From Candidatus Zixiibacteriota bacterium (GTDB taxonomy: Bacteria; Zixibacteria; MSB-5A5; UM-FILTER-46-8): DNA of 40,832 nt. The notes beneath the pieces are model-generated. The model saw nothing but the letters and a program-made list of their open reading frames with translations. It ran no database searches and had not been told where the DNA came from. Position numbers and translations under genes: made by a program. The stretch is taken from NCBI GenBank assembly GCA_014730345.1, contig WJIJ01000039.1, forward strand, positions 1 through 40,832, given 5' to 3'. This document shows positions 8,183-16,989 of the stretch, piece after piece; position 1 is the stretch's first letter; each line of letters begins with the position of its first letter.

Positions 8183-8288
8183 TTATTTTTCCCAAGTCTC
8201 CAATTCTCTCATTCTTCATTCTTCCCGAAGGACAAGCGCGCCAAAGGCATATAAACCTTCGATTACTATCATTTGGAGTTTCCTCAAA

Positions 8289-9419
8289 CTACGCCGCCAG
8301 CTCTATCGCCCTCTTAACCACTTCCTCCATCGAAGAAGTAGCGGTTATATCAACTTCCTGCAGTATCTCTCTGCCAGCTTCCTCATTGGTTCCGGTCAGA
8401 CGCACCACGATAGGCACCGGCGGATTAAGCTGTTTAACCGCGGTTACGATACCGTTAGCGACATCATCACAACGGGTTATCCCGCCGAATATGTTGAACA
8501 ATATAGCCTTAACATTCGGGTCGGCAAGGATAATATTCATGGCGTTGACCACTTTTTCAGGATTGGACGAACCGCCGATATCAAGGAAATTTGCCGGTTC
8601 CGCTCCGAAATGTTTCACCGTATCCATTGTCGCCATCGCCAGACCGGCTCCATTGACTATACAGCCTATACTACCATCGAGTTTAACAAAAGAAAGACCC
8701 GCGTTTTTCGCCTGGGTCTCATACTTGTCCTCTTCCTCCGGATCGCGCATCGCCTCGATTTCCGGTCTGCGGAAAAGGCCGTTGTCATCGATGTTTATCT
8801 TGGCGTCGATAGCCCACATCTGCCCGTCAGGGGTTGTGATAAGCGGATTAACCTCCGCCAGCGAACCATCGACATGCATAAATGTTATATACAACTTTTT
8901 AATAAAATCAGCCGCCAGGCGGGCCATCTTCATATCCTTGAACAGGAAACTTCCCAATGTCAGCGCCTGGTAATTCTGCAGGCCCAGCATGGGGTCCACA
9001 TGCATCTTGAAAATCTTCTCCGGGGTTTTCGCCGCGACTTCTTCGATATCAACGCCGCCCGCGGGAGAAACCATTATTACCGGCTTTTTAGCCGCCCGGT
9101 CGATAATTATTCCAATATACGATTCACTGGCGATATCAACGGCTTCTGTAACCAGCACCTTTCGCACGGTGCAACCCTTGATATCCATACCAAAAATCTG
9201 CTTAGAAATTTCCCAGGCCGCGTGAGCGTTTTCAGCATATTTGATTCCTCCGGCCTTTCCCCGGCCGCCTACATGCACCTGCGATTTGACCATGACCGGT
9301 TTGCCGATTTTGTCGGCTATCTGTCCCACCTGTTCGGGGGTGGTGGCCACATCGCCTTCGGGTACCAACATACCGAATTTCTTGAAAAGCTCCTTTGCCT
9401 GATATTCATGTATCTTCAT
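8289..9419 (-). CDS. sucC: Succinyl-CoA ligase beta subunit
   Basis: ATP-grasp subunit that binds the nucleotide and succinate. The 376-residue protein begins with the typical MKIHEYQAKELFKKFG and has VKSQVHVGGRGKAGGIK (about residues 44-60), EVNPLI, DAKINIDDNG and the C-terminal flavodoxin-like domain with NIFGGITRCDDVANGI and RLTGTNEEAGREIL. Slightly shorter than the E. coli protein (388) but complete. Strong ribosome binding site AGAGGTGATG. It opens the sucCD-kor block, 66 bases after the CCA-type gene. A long open frame antisense to it is a shadow of its codon bias. Confidence 0.96.
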   Translation of the reverse strand: MKIHEYQAKELFKKFGMLVPEGDVATTPEQVGQIADKIGKPVMVKSQVHVGGRGKAGGIKYAENAHAAWEISKQIFGMDIKGCTVRKVLVTEAVDIASESYIGIIIDRAAKKPVIMVSPAGGVDIEEVAAKTPEKIFKMHVDPMLGLQNYQALTLGSFLFKDMKMARLAADFIKKLYITFMHVDGSLAEVNPLITTPDGQMWAIDAKINIDDNGLFRRPEIEAMRDPEEEDKYETQAKNAGLSFVKLDGSIGCIVNGAGLAMATMDTVKHFGAEPANFLDIGGSSNPEKVVNAMNIILADPNVKAILFNIFGGITRCDDVANGIVTAVKQLNPPVPIVVRLTGTNEEAGREILQEVDITATSSMEEVVKRAIELAA

Positions 9420-9485
9420 TCATCACCTCTTGTGAATTTTTCTACAAACTGCGGTAAAAAAACATCGCCTATTATAACCAATAAG

Positions 9486-10865
9486 TTACCGAGATTCAAG
9501 GAATTCTTTCGCATTTTGAAGCAAAATTTCCTTTTTATTCAACTCCGGTTCATCAAGCACTAATTCCAGCAGGTAATTAAGAATATCACCTATTAACGGA
9601 CCCGGTTTCAGCTTGAATTCTTCCATTAAATCCCATCCGTTTATATCAAGATCTTTGACCGAAAATGGCGGTTTCCTTTCTAATTCATCCCGTATACGTT
9701 TCTCGAACTTATCAACCTGCGCGGGATTCTGGCCCCGGCCCTGGGCGATTATATCAGCCCGCCGTAAATCAAGAAGGTCGAATATCCTCTCCTTGCCCAC
9801 ATTGCGTATCAACCTCCGCAAACCTTTGTCCGTAACCCGGTCGGTGTACATATGCCGGTAAACCAAAACCCGTACATCCTCGGTAATTTCATTGGAATAA
9901 CGCAATCTTTTCATAACCGAACGGGCCACTCCCGCCGCCTTGCGTTCATGCCCGTAAAAGGTCGCCCCGCCTTTGTCGGTCAACTCCCGTGTCTGCGGTT
10001 TGCTGATATCATGAAACAATGCCGCCAGACGCACCGGAAGCCTTTTTATTGAATGATCCACCGCCTCCATCGTATGTTCAAAAACATCGAAACGATGATA
10101 CGGCCCCGGCTGATCTACCCCGACCGTCTCCTCCAATTCCGGAAGTATTCCCTTCAACAAACCGGTGTTATGCATAATGCGAAAACCTGTCGATGGACGG
10201 TCCGCGCGCAGAAGCATCTTGTTCAACTCTTCCTGTATCCGCTCTGCCGAAACCGTGCTTATCCTCGATGCGTTTTTCTTGATCGCCTTCAATGTAACCG
10301 GCTCTATCGTAAATTTAAATCTCGCCGCGAATTGTACAGCCCGGAGCATGCGCAAAGGGTCATCCGGAAACGAATTCTCCGATACCATGCGGATTAATTT
10401 ATCCTCTATATCTTTTCTGCCGTTCAAAGGGTCAGCCAAAGTGTTGTCAGAGAGATCCAGCGCGATGGCATTGATGGTAAAATCCCTGCGCAAAAGGTCT
10501 TCTTCCACCCTGAGATTATGGTCGAAATCAACTTCGAAATCCCGATGCCCCTCTCCGGTCGAAACCTCCCTCCGGGGAAGCGCGATATCATAAGTAATAC
10601 CCATACCCGGCGGCGTAAATTTTATTACCCCGAATGATTTGCCCACCAGGTCAACACGGCCGTAACCGCGGAGAATCTCGGACAATTCATTATATGGCAC
10701 GCCGGTAACCAGGTAATCCCGGTCCTTGAACCGGATATCCTTATGTATAAACCGGTCGCGGACTGTGCCCCCGACCTCGTAGATTTTTCCAGCCTTCGAT
10801 ATCGCTTCAATAATCTCCCGCGGTAACGCGGTTTCGTAATCCGGTTTTAAATTCTCTTCACTCAA
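9486..10865 (-). CDS. CCA tRNA nucleotidyltransferase / poly(A) polymerase family protein with HD domain
   Basis: Class II nucleotidyltransferase of 459 residues, expected to repair or add the tRNA 3'-CCA end. Motifs: EVGGTVRDRF at residues 30-39, the catalytic carboxylates in FKDRDYLVTG (Asp48, Asp50), the RRDFTINAIA base-recognition helix at 126-135, DDPLRMLRAVQFAARF (168-183) and a C-terminal HD phosphohydrolase domain with His285-Asp286 in LAALFHDISKPQTR. The HD domain resembles that of CCA enzymes of the E. coli type, but sequence alone does not separate CCA-adding from A-adding enzymes. The start is TTG without an obvious ribosome binding site; no earlier or alternative start fits. It sits 66 bases before sucC and 98 after arcC on the same strand. 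Confidence 0.88.
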   Translation of the reverse strand: MSEENLKPDYETALPREIIEAISKAGKIYEVGGTVRDRFIHKDIRFKDRDYLVTGVPYNELSEILRGYGRVDLVGKSFGVIKFTPPGMGITYDIALPRREVSTGEGHRDFEVDFDHNLRVEEDLLRRDFTINAIALDLSDNTLADPLNGRKDIEDKLIRMVSENSFPDDPLRMLRAVQFAARFKFTIEPVTLKAIKKNASRISTVSAERIQEELNKMLLRADRPSTGFRIMHNTGLLKGILPELEETVGVDQPGPYHRFDVFEHTMEAVDHSIKRLPVRLAALFHDISKPQTRELTDKGGATFYGHERKAAGVARSVMKRLRYSNEITEDVRVLVYRHMYTDRVTDKGLRRLIRNVGKERIFDLLDLRRADIIAQGRGQNPAQVDKFEKRIRDELERKPPFSVKDLDINGWDLMEEFKLKPGPLIGDILNYLLELVLDEPELNKKEILLQNAKEFLESR

Positions 10866-10963
10866 AACAGTCGAAAATAGTGGTTATTGTTTTGCCATCC
10901 TTTCCTTGAATCAAGTGAAGAATTTAAAAAGAAAAGATACGGGATGCCAATAAATAATGCTAT

Positions 10964-11923
10964 TTACCGTAAAATCATGGTTCCTGTAGAACCGTCCACC
11001 GCGCTGTAGGCATTCTCAATTGAGGTGATGACCACCTTTTTCCCGCCGCCCTTTATGAACTTAATGGCCGCGTTGACCTTGGGGCCCATGGAACCATAGG
11101 GGAAATGTCCTTCGTGAAGAAGCTTTTCCATCTCATCAGCAGAAGCCTTATCGATGGGCTTGCGTTTATCGGGGTCACTGAAATTGATAAAAACTTTATC
11201 TATATCGGTTACGATAATTAACAACTCAGCGCCAATCGCGTTGCCCAACACCGCCGAGGCGTAATCCTTATCCACCACCGCGTCCACCCCATCGAGCATT
11301 CCATCATCATCGAGGTAAACCGGTATCCCTCCGCCTCCGGCGGCGATAACTATATTACCCGCGTTCACCAATGTGCGAATAATCTCGCTTTCCACTATAT
11401 CCCTCGGTTTGGGCGATGGAACTACCCGGCGCCATCCGCGGTCCGCGTCTTTTTTCACCTTCCAACCCATCTTCTCAGCCATCGCTTTGGCTTCCTCCTC
11501 AGTATAAAACTTACCGATATACTTTGTCGGATCAAGTATCGAAGGGTCGTTTTTATCGACCAGCACCTGGGTGATCACCGTACATACATCTTTATCTATC
11601 TTTTCCATCTTGAGCCGGTTGATAAGGCTCTGGGAAATCATATATCCCATTGAACCTTCGGTATCAGCGACCAGCACTCCCAACGGCACAAACGGCGCCT
11701 TGTCCCTGGCCATCTCCACCCGGAGCAGGGCATTGCCGACCTGGGGGCCGTTGCCGTGGGCTATCGCTATATTATAGCCGGAGCGTATAAGCTGGATTAT
11801 CGGTTCGAGGGATTTACGGGTGTTGGCGAATTGCTGGTGAATATCATCATTTTCGCCCTTGCGGGTGATGGCGTTGCCTCCCAACGCCACCACCGCTTTC
11901 TTCACATTATTGCCGGAGTTCAT
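10964..11923 (-). CDS. arcC: Carbamate kinase
   Basis: Reversible transfer between carbamoyl phosphate plus ADP and ATP plus carbamate. The 319-residue protein has the amino-acid-kinase fold motifs: ALGGNAITRKGE at about residues 13-24, the HGNGPQVGNALLR segment, AGGGGIPV, and the DAVVDKDYASAVLGNAIGAE lysine/nucleotide region. Length is normal. It begins 3 bases after the stop of the cyclic-DPG-synthetase-like gene with no separate ribosome binding site, so the two are translationally coupled. No arginine deiminase or ornithine carbamoyltransferase is adjacent, so this is not a standard arc operon. The source of carbamoyl phosphate is unknown. Confidence 0.94.
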   Translation of the reverse strand: MNSGNNVKKAVVALGGNAITRKGENDDIHQQFANTRKSLEPIIQLIRSGYNIAIAHGNGPQVGNALLRVEMARDKAPFVPLGVLVADTEGSMGYMISQSLINRLKMEKIDKDVCTVITQVLVDKNDPSILDPTKYIGKFYTEEEAKAMAEKMGWKVKKDADRGWRRVVPSPKPRDIVESEIIRTLVNAGNIVIAAGGGGIPVYLDDDGMLDGVDAVVDKDYASAVLGNAIGAELLIIVTDIDKVFINFSDPDKRKPIDKASADEMEKLLHEGHFPYGSMGPKVNAAIKFIKGGGKKVVITSIENAYSAVDGSTGTMILR

Positions 11924-11926
11924 CGG

Positions 11927-13285
11927 TTATTTTTTCGCCTTCTTGGTTTTCTTCTTTGTTGCCTTTGTCTTGCTGAATTCCGCCTGAAGAATATCCTCGA
12001 GATTCGGATGACCGATCTCCTGCAGGTCATAACCAACCCTGACAGTCTTCTTCTTGATATTTATTACCCGGCGCAGATCTATCGGAGTGGCGATTATCAC
12101 CGTATCGCACTTGGCGCGGTTGATGGTCGTCTCCAGGTCCTTCATCTGCTTGTCGCCGTAACCCATCGCCGGAAGAAGCGTTCCGATTTCAGGGTACTTC
12201 TCGAATGTCTCGGAAATGCTCTTCACGGTGTATGGCCGCGGGTCCACCAGACTGGCGGCGCCGTACTTTTGAGCGGCCACAACGCCGGCTCCGTAGGTCA
12301 TCTCGCCGTGAGTAAGGGTCGGCCCGTCCTCGACCACCAGCACATCCTTGTCCAGTATCAATTCTGGTTTGTCCACGGTAATCGGCGACGCGGCTTCCAC
12401 GATATACGCTTCCGGGTTGACAGTCATCACATTATCCCTGACAAGATTTATATCATCGAATGAGGCGGTATCCACCTTGTTTATTACCACTACATCTGAA
12501 AGGAGTACATTTGTTCCGCCCGGATAATAGAGCATCTCATGCCCGGGACGATGCGGGTCCACAACGGTAATCAGCACATCCGGACGGTAAAATGACGTAT
12601 CGTTGTTTCCGCCGTCCCATACGATTATATCGGCCTCTTTTTCAGCCTCTTCAAGGATAACGCCATAGTCAACGCCGGCATAGATTACCTGTCCGCGGTT
12701 GATATGCGGTTCGTACTCCTCCATCTCTTCTATAGTGCAATTATGCTTCTTCAAATCGGCGATTTTCGCAAAACGCTGGCAGGTCTGTTTTACAAGGTCG
12801 CCGTAGGGCATCGGATGACGTATGGCGGCTACCTTGTGACCCATCTCCTTTAGTATTTCACATACCCGGCGTGTGGTTTGCGATTTTCCACTTCCGGTGC
12901 GGGCGGCGCATATAGCCACCACCGGCTTTTTCGACCTTATCATCGTGTCCGTAGCCGAAAGAAGTTTGAAATCGGCTCCCGCGGCTACAACAACCGCCGC
13001 CCGGGACATTACATAGTCATAGGAAACATCCGAATAGGAAAAAACCACCTCGTCCACATCATGTTTCTGGATCAATTCCACTATCTCGTCCTCGGCATGG
13101 ATGGGAACTCCCTTCGGATAGAGTTTGCCGGCAAGCTTTGCCGGGTATTTCCTGCCTTCGATATCCGGTATCTGGGTAGCCGTAAACGCTACCACTTCGT
13201 AGTCTTTGTTATCACGGAAAATTACATTGAAGTTATGGAAATCGCGTCCGGCGGCTCCCATAATAATGACTTTTTTAGATGCCAT
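11927..13285 (-). CDS. Cyclic 2,3-diphosphoglycerate synthetase-like P-loop protein with lysine-rich C-terminus
   Basis: The 452-residue protein resembles the archaeal cyclic 2,3-diphosphoglycerate synthetase family, whose bacterial members are usually just called GTPases. It has an N-terminal Rossmann-like region (IIMGAAGRDFHNFNV, residues 7-21), then a P-loop ARTGSGKS (128-135), a Walker-B-like IIVWDGGNND (220-229) and a G-domain-like VVVINKVD. The family function in bacteria is not settled, so cyclic diphosphoglycerate synthesis is only a possibility. The last 14 residues (KTKATKKKTKKAKK) are a basic tail. It has a strong AGAGAGGTGA ribosome binding site and is coupled to carbamate kinase 3 bases downstream, which suggests a shared phosphoryl-transfer pathway. 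It is the first gene of the minus-strand block. Confidence 0.8.
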   Translation of the reverse strand: MASKKVIIMGAAGRDFHNFNVIFRDNKDYEVVAFTATQIPDIEGRKYPAKLAGKLYPKGVPIHAEDEIVELIQKHDVDEVVFSYSDVSYDYVMSRAAVVVAAGADFKLLSATDTMIRSKKPVVAICAARTGSGKSQTTRRVCEILKEMGHKVAAIRHPMPYGDLVKQTCQRFAKIADLKKHNCTIEEMEEYEPHINRGQVIYAGVDYGVILEEAEKEADIIVWDGGNNDTSFYRPDVLITVVDPHRPGHEMLYYPGGTNVLLSDVVVINKVDTASFDDINLVRDNVMTVNPEAYIVEAASPITVDKPELILDKDVLVVEDGPTLTHGEMTYGAGVVAAQKYGAASLVDPRPYTVKSISETFEKYPEIGTLLPAMGYGDKQMKDLETTINRAKCDTVIIATPIDLRRVINIKKKTVRVGYDLQEIGHPNLEDILQAEFSKTKATKKKTKKAKK

Positions 13286-13421
13286 CAGTTCACCTCTCTA
13301 TATTTTGATGTAAATAAATTTCTATGAATTAGTAAAATAGTCGCACTTGTACGATAGCGGGTATCAATGATCGTGCCACTTGGGTAAGTCGAATTGTCGC
13401 TTATTTTTAAACATAAGGAGC

Positions 13422-13449
13422 AATATATATCTTTAAACATTTTTGGCAA
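13422..13449 (-). promoter_or_regulatory. Candidate sigma-70 promoter for the cyclic-DPG-synthetase-like/arcC operon
   Basis: On the minus strand TTGCCA (13444-13449) and TATATT (13422-13427) are 16 bases apart, each with five of six consensus bases. The implied leader is about 130 bases. Confidence 0.4.
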
Positions 13450-13559
13450 GCGTAATTTTATAAATAGATGTTAATTTTTAGTTTAGAATAATATTATTAC
13501 AAAATTTACACTCTCGGTCTTCAACCGGATAAACCGGGCACAAAATGCTCAAATTAAAG

Positions 13560-13588
13560 TTGACAACTTAGTCAAATATGTTTATTAT
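13560..13588 (+). promoter_or_regulatory. Sigma-70-type promoter for the polyprenyl diphosphate synthase gene
   Basis: TTGACA at 13560-13565 is a perfect -35 box, followed after exactly 17 bases by TATTAT (13583-13588), five of six -10 bases. The predicted start of transcription near 13595 leaves a 30-base leader before the ATG at 13626. Confidence 0.75.
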
Positions 13589-13625
13589 GGCGGTTTAAAG
13601 AAAAGCGGCTAATAGAGTTGTATCA

Positions 13626-14600
13626 ATGTCTTCAATAGATGAAATTGTAGCCCCGGTTGCCGATTACTTAGACCTGTTTGAAGAACGGCTGGGAGGCTAT
13701 TTAAAAGCGGAAAATGAGCTGATTTACGAGCTCACCAAGCATCTTCTCTCCTCGCGCGGAAAGCGGGTCCGTCCATTAACCCTGTTTTTGGCCGCCGGCG
13801 CCGCCGGGCATAATGAGGAAAAATCGCTCTCTCCCGCTATCGCCATCGAACTTATACATACCGCCACCCTCCTGCATGATGATGTCATCGACCAATCGAA
13901 GTTCCGCAGGGGCATTGAAACCATAAGCTACCGCTGGGGAAATCTTACCGCCGTCCTTACCGGCGATTACTATTTCGCGAAAGCTTTTAAAATCCTGGTC
14001 AATGAAAACAGCCCCGGCTTACTGAAGGCAGTATCGGCCGCTACCGAACAGGTCAGTATCGGCGAGCTGGGACAGATACAGGAACTTAACAACACATCCC
14101 TCTCCGAGGAAAATTATGTTAACATAATTTCCAATAAAACCGCCGCGTTGTTTTCATGCGCCGGAGAATGCGGGGCGATTATCGCCGGCGCCAACGGCAC
14201 AAAGAAAACCCGGCTTATCGATTACGGCAAATTCCTCGGGGTAGCTTTCCAGATTGCCGACGATTTACTTGATTTTGTGGGCGATGAAAAGAAACTCGGC
14301 AAGGGCGTGGGCAATGACCTTAAAGAGGGTTGGTTTACACTACCGCTTATATATTCGCTTAAAAACGGTTCGCCGGCCGGCGCCAGCGAAATAATAAAGA
14401 TACTGGAGAACGGATTCCGCGAGGAACAGTTCCTGAAAGTGCTCGAATTTATCGAGGATACCGGCGGTATCGATTATGCCCGCGGGAAGGCATCGCTTTA
14501 TAGAGATAAAGCTCTCGAAAGCCTGAAATCTATTGACGACTCCGATTACAAACGCGCGCTTATTAAACTGGCCGAGTTTACCGTAGCCAGGGAAAAATAA
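13626..14600 (+). CDS. trans-Polyprenyl diphosphate synthase
   Basis: Condenses isopentenyl diphosphate units onto an allylic primer to make the prenyl chain of quinones or similar lipids. The 324-residue protein has the family motifs: RGKRVRP at residues 44-50, the first aspartate-rich motif LLHDDVIDQS with DDVID at 85-89, GDYYFAKA, KTAALF, and the second aspartate-rich motif QIADDLLDFVGD with DDLLD at 212-216. The overall form, including SSRGKRVRPLT and few bulky residues just upstream of the first motif, resembles long-chain IspB-type enzymes, but chain length is not determined. No good ribosome binding site precedes the ATG. A strong promoter lies 40 bases upstream. Confidence 0.93.
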   Translation: MSSIDEIVAPVADYLDLFEERLGGYLKAENELIYELTKHLLSSRGKRVRPLTLFLAAGAAGHNEEKSLSPAIAIELIHTATLLHDDVIDQSKFRRGIETISYRWGNLTAVLTGDYYFAKAFKILVNENSPGLLKAVSAATEQVSIGELGQIQELNNTSLSEENYVNIISNKTAALFSCAGECGAIIAGANGTKKTRLIDYGKFLGVAFQIADDLLDFVGDEKKLGKGVGNDLKEGWFTLPLIYSLKNGSPAGASEIIKILENGFREEQFLKVLEFIEDTGGIDYARGKASLYRDKALESLKSIDDSDYKRALIKLAEFTVAREK

Positions 14601-14648
14601 TAATCCGGCGTTACCATGCCGTACAACAGGTTATTGAATCATTCTTAC

Positions 14649-14670
14649 TGCCAGATGTTATCATCTGGCA
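14649..14670. repeat. Perfect inverted repeat in the 14601-14759 gap
   Basis: TGCCAGATG and CATCTGGCA form a perfect 9-bp palindrome around a TTAT loop. It is followed by an A run, not a T run, so it is not a standard terminator on the plus strand. It could be an operator or an mRNA hairpin before the vWA gene. Confidence 0.5.
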
Positions 14671-14759
14671 AAAAACATTTTAGAACCATTTCAAAAAGAA
14701 ACTTCTAAGGGTTCACCATATTAAGGGAACATGATTACCATTTCACGTTATAAAATTCT

Positions 14760-16898
14760 ATGAACCACTGGTATTTTGAATTCTCCAACGGCGCCTATCC
14801 ATACATAATCGCCATCGGTTTGGTTTTCGTTGTAATATCCGCCTTTTACTACCGCCATACGATCCCCCGGTTGTCAACTGCCTTGAAAACCATGCTCTTC
14901 GTCTTTCGCGCCCTCGCCATTATGGCTATAGCCCTGCTTATGTGCTTTCCCACCCTGGTTTTCACCGAGGAAAAAACAACCGGCGATAAGATCGCGGTTA
15001 TGATTGATAAATCTGGCAGTATGGGCTTTGAAGAGGATGGAATTACCCGAATGGAAAAGGCCAAACGGCTCTCATCAACTCTAAATTCATTCGGCAACCG
15101 GCAACAGTTGCTCTATTTCACCTTTTCGGATACCTTGAAAGAGGTAAGCGATATTTCCAGCATTGCTCATGACAGTAGTTTAACTTCTTTAAGCGGCGCC
15201 ATCCAAAACCTGATGAAATCTGAACACGCACTCGATATCGGCGGTATACTTCTCGTAAGCGATGGCGGAAATAATTTCGGAAGCGATCCGGTATTCCAAT
15301 CCTCCCGCGCGGGAGTGCCTGTCTCCGCGATCGCGCTCGGGGACACCACCCCGGTACCCGACATCTCCATAGATTATATCAATTCTCCGGATATCGTCTA
15401 CCGGGGCGAGGATATCGGAATAGAAGCTGTTCTGAAATCCGATATTGATAAGCCAATAGACGCCCGTCTCGAGCTTTACCGCGGCAACCGGCGCATCAAA
15501 ACCCAGAATGTTCTCCTGCCCGGAGGCGGTTCCGCCAAAAGGATTATACTAACTGCCGAAGCGGATTCCGTGGGCGTTTTTGAATACCGTCTCGCGCTTG
15601 GCTCCGATTACAAGGAAAGATTCACAGCCAATAATTACCGCTCGGTCTCTGTTAATATTCTAAAAGACAGGCTCAATATTCTCCTGGCGGGCGGGAATCC
15701 ATCATGGAATTTTTCATTTCTAAAAAAAGAATTGGAAGCAAATGACAAGTACAACATCTCATATTACCTGCCCGGGAAAACTCCGAAGTTAATCTTCAAA
15801 CCTCAAAAAGACGGTATCGAAAACTTCGATTGCGTAATATTTACAGATATCGGTAATGATACTTACAACCGCTATGGCTCCGACATCGACCGCCTGTTGG
15901 ACGCGGGCAGATTGAACGCGTTCTTCGTTCTCTCTCCCCAATCCAACACCGGCAGGATTCAACGCTTACTCAGAAAAATCGAACTCCTCGAGGAGAACAA
16001 ACGATGTTATTCAACTGACGGCCAGTTTATACCGGAGGTCGTCAACCAGTCCATTCCCGATGCCCTGCTAAAACTTCCCGAAGGAAACAGCTACCAGAAA
16101 TTTTCCAGCATGCCCCCGCTTAAATACCAGCTTATCGGATTGAATCCCGGTGATAAATGGCAAATCGCCATCAAAACATCGATGCAAAACGCCCGCAATA
16201 TACCGGCCCTCCTTCATTCTGTCATCAATGGCAACCGCATTGTGGTTTTCAACGGCGGCCCGCTATGGCGGTGGGATTTCTACATGAACCGCGGCGAAGC
16301 GCCCGACACCAGCGCCGGTATAATGATAGATAATATAATAACCTACCTGACCGTCGGCGGTCAAAGCGAACCAATCGATATAACCACCGATAAAAGGTTA
16401 TACAGCTCCGGGGAGCAGGTTAACTTCAGGGCGCGCATGCTCGACGAAAACTACCGCCCCCTCGAGGGCGGAACGGTTATGGTCCAGTTGCGCCGGGAAG
16501 ACTCACCCAGCCCATCTTTCGAGATTTTTCCTGTCGAGAAAGGAAACTTCGAGGGTTCTCCGGGAAGATTGCCCGCGGGAGATTACTCCTATAATGCCTA
16601 TTTTACTGTCGGCGGGGATACGCTCGAAACTAAAAGCGGCTCTTTTAAAGTGCAATCCTATAGCGAGGAATTCCGCAGTTTAACCGCTAACCGCGAGTTA
16701 CTCAGGAAAATAGCCTCGGCCAGCGGCGGAAATTATTATGATGTAGAAAACATCGATGATCTTGATATTCCCAAAAATCAAGGCTCAATAAAACTGCAAA
16801 ATCCTTACCGGCTTGCGTCCCTGCCTGTAATCCTGGTTATTATTATCGCCCTCTTAGCCCTCGAATGGGGCGTTCGCAAAAGGCGACAACTGCCTTGA
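14760..16898 (+). CDS. Membrane-anchored von Willebrand factor A-like protein
   Basis: The 712-residue protein starts with two transmembrane segments (about residues 13-30 and 44-66). A vWA domain follows, whose metal-ion-dependent adhesion motif DKSGSM is at 83-88, then a long extracytoplasmic region of beta-rich segments and a last membrane helix at about 688-706 followed by a short basic tail. The arrangement resembles large BatA/CoxE-like or glutamine-amidotransferase-like vWA membrane proteins that are widespread but poorly understood. Near residue 470-500 the text NGNRIVVFNGGPLWRWDF is typical of that family. Substrate or partner is unknown. The 91-base gap before the next gene has no terminator seen. 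Confidence 0.75.
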   Translation: MNHWYFEFSNGAYPYIIAIGLVFVVISAFYYRHTIPRLSTALKTMLFVFRALAIMAIALLMCFPTLVFTEEKTTGDKIAVMIDKSGSMGFEEDGITRMEKAKRLSSTLNSFGNRQQLLYFTFSDTLKEVSDISSIAHDSSLTSLSGAIQNLMKSEHALDIGGILLVSDGGNNFGSDPVFQSSRAGVPVSAIALGDTTPVPDISIDYINSPDIVYRGEDIGIEAVLKSDIDKPIDARLELYRGNRRIKTQNVLLPGGGSAKRIILTAEADSVGVFEYRLALGSDYKERFTANNYRSVSVNILKDRLNILLAGGNPSWNFSFLKKELEANDKYNISYYLPGKTPKLIFKPQKDGIENFDCVIFTDIGNDTYNRYGSDIDRLLDAGRLNAFFVLSPQSNTGRIQRLLRKIELLEENKRCYSTDGQFIPEVVNQSIPDALLKLPEGNSYQKFSSMPPLKYQLIGLNPGDKWQIAIKTSMQNARNIPALLHSVINGNRIVVFNGGPLWRWDFYMNRGEAPDTSAGIMIDNIITYLTVGGQSEPIDITTDKRLYSSGEQVNFRARMLDENYRPLEGGTVMVQLRREDSPSPSFEIFPVEKGNFEGSPGRLPAGDYSYNAYFTVGGDTLETKSGSFKVQSYSEEFRSLTANRELLRKIASASGGNYYDVENIDDLDIPKNQGSIKLQNPYRLASLPVILVIIIALLALEWGVRKRRQLP

Positions 16899-16989
16899 TT
16901 TCGATAACAATTTCTATTATCTTGCCCGGTTAAAAATATTATCATTATTCCAATTAATTTCCCTATTACTAATGTAAGTGGAGGATAAA

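Larger units (their letters stand above)
13286..13625. other. Divergent promoter region
   Basis: A 340-base AT-rich interval between the divergently read cyclic-DPG-synthetase-like gene and the polyprenyl synthase gene. No reading frame of note is seen. It holds candidate promoters in both directions, described separately. Confidence 0.6.

Noticed and set aside
8169-9563. Open frame of 464 codons on the plus strand
   Set aside because: It runs antisense through all of sucC, has no recognisable domain and an implausible composition rich in His, Arg and Ile. sucC is certain, so this is a shadow of its codon bias.
10866-10963. Terminator between carbamate kinase and the CCA-type gene
   Set aside because: No GC-rich stem followed by a T run is visible on the minus strand, so co-transcription into the next gene remains possible.
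13360-13410. Possible imperfect repeat (ACGAT ... ATCGT) in the divergent promoter region
   Set aside because: The arms are only five bases long with a long spacer, which is expected by chance in a sequence of this size.
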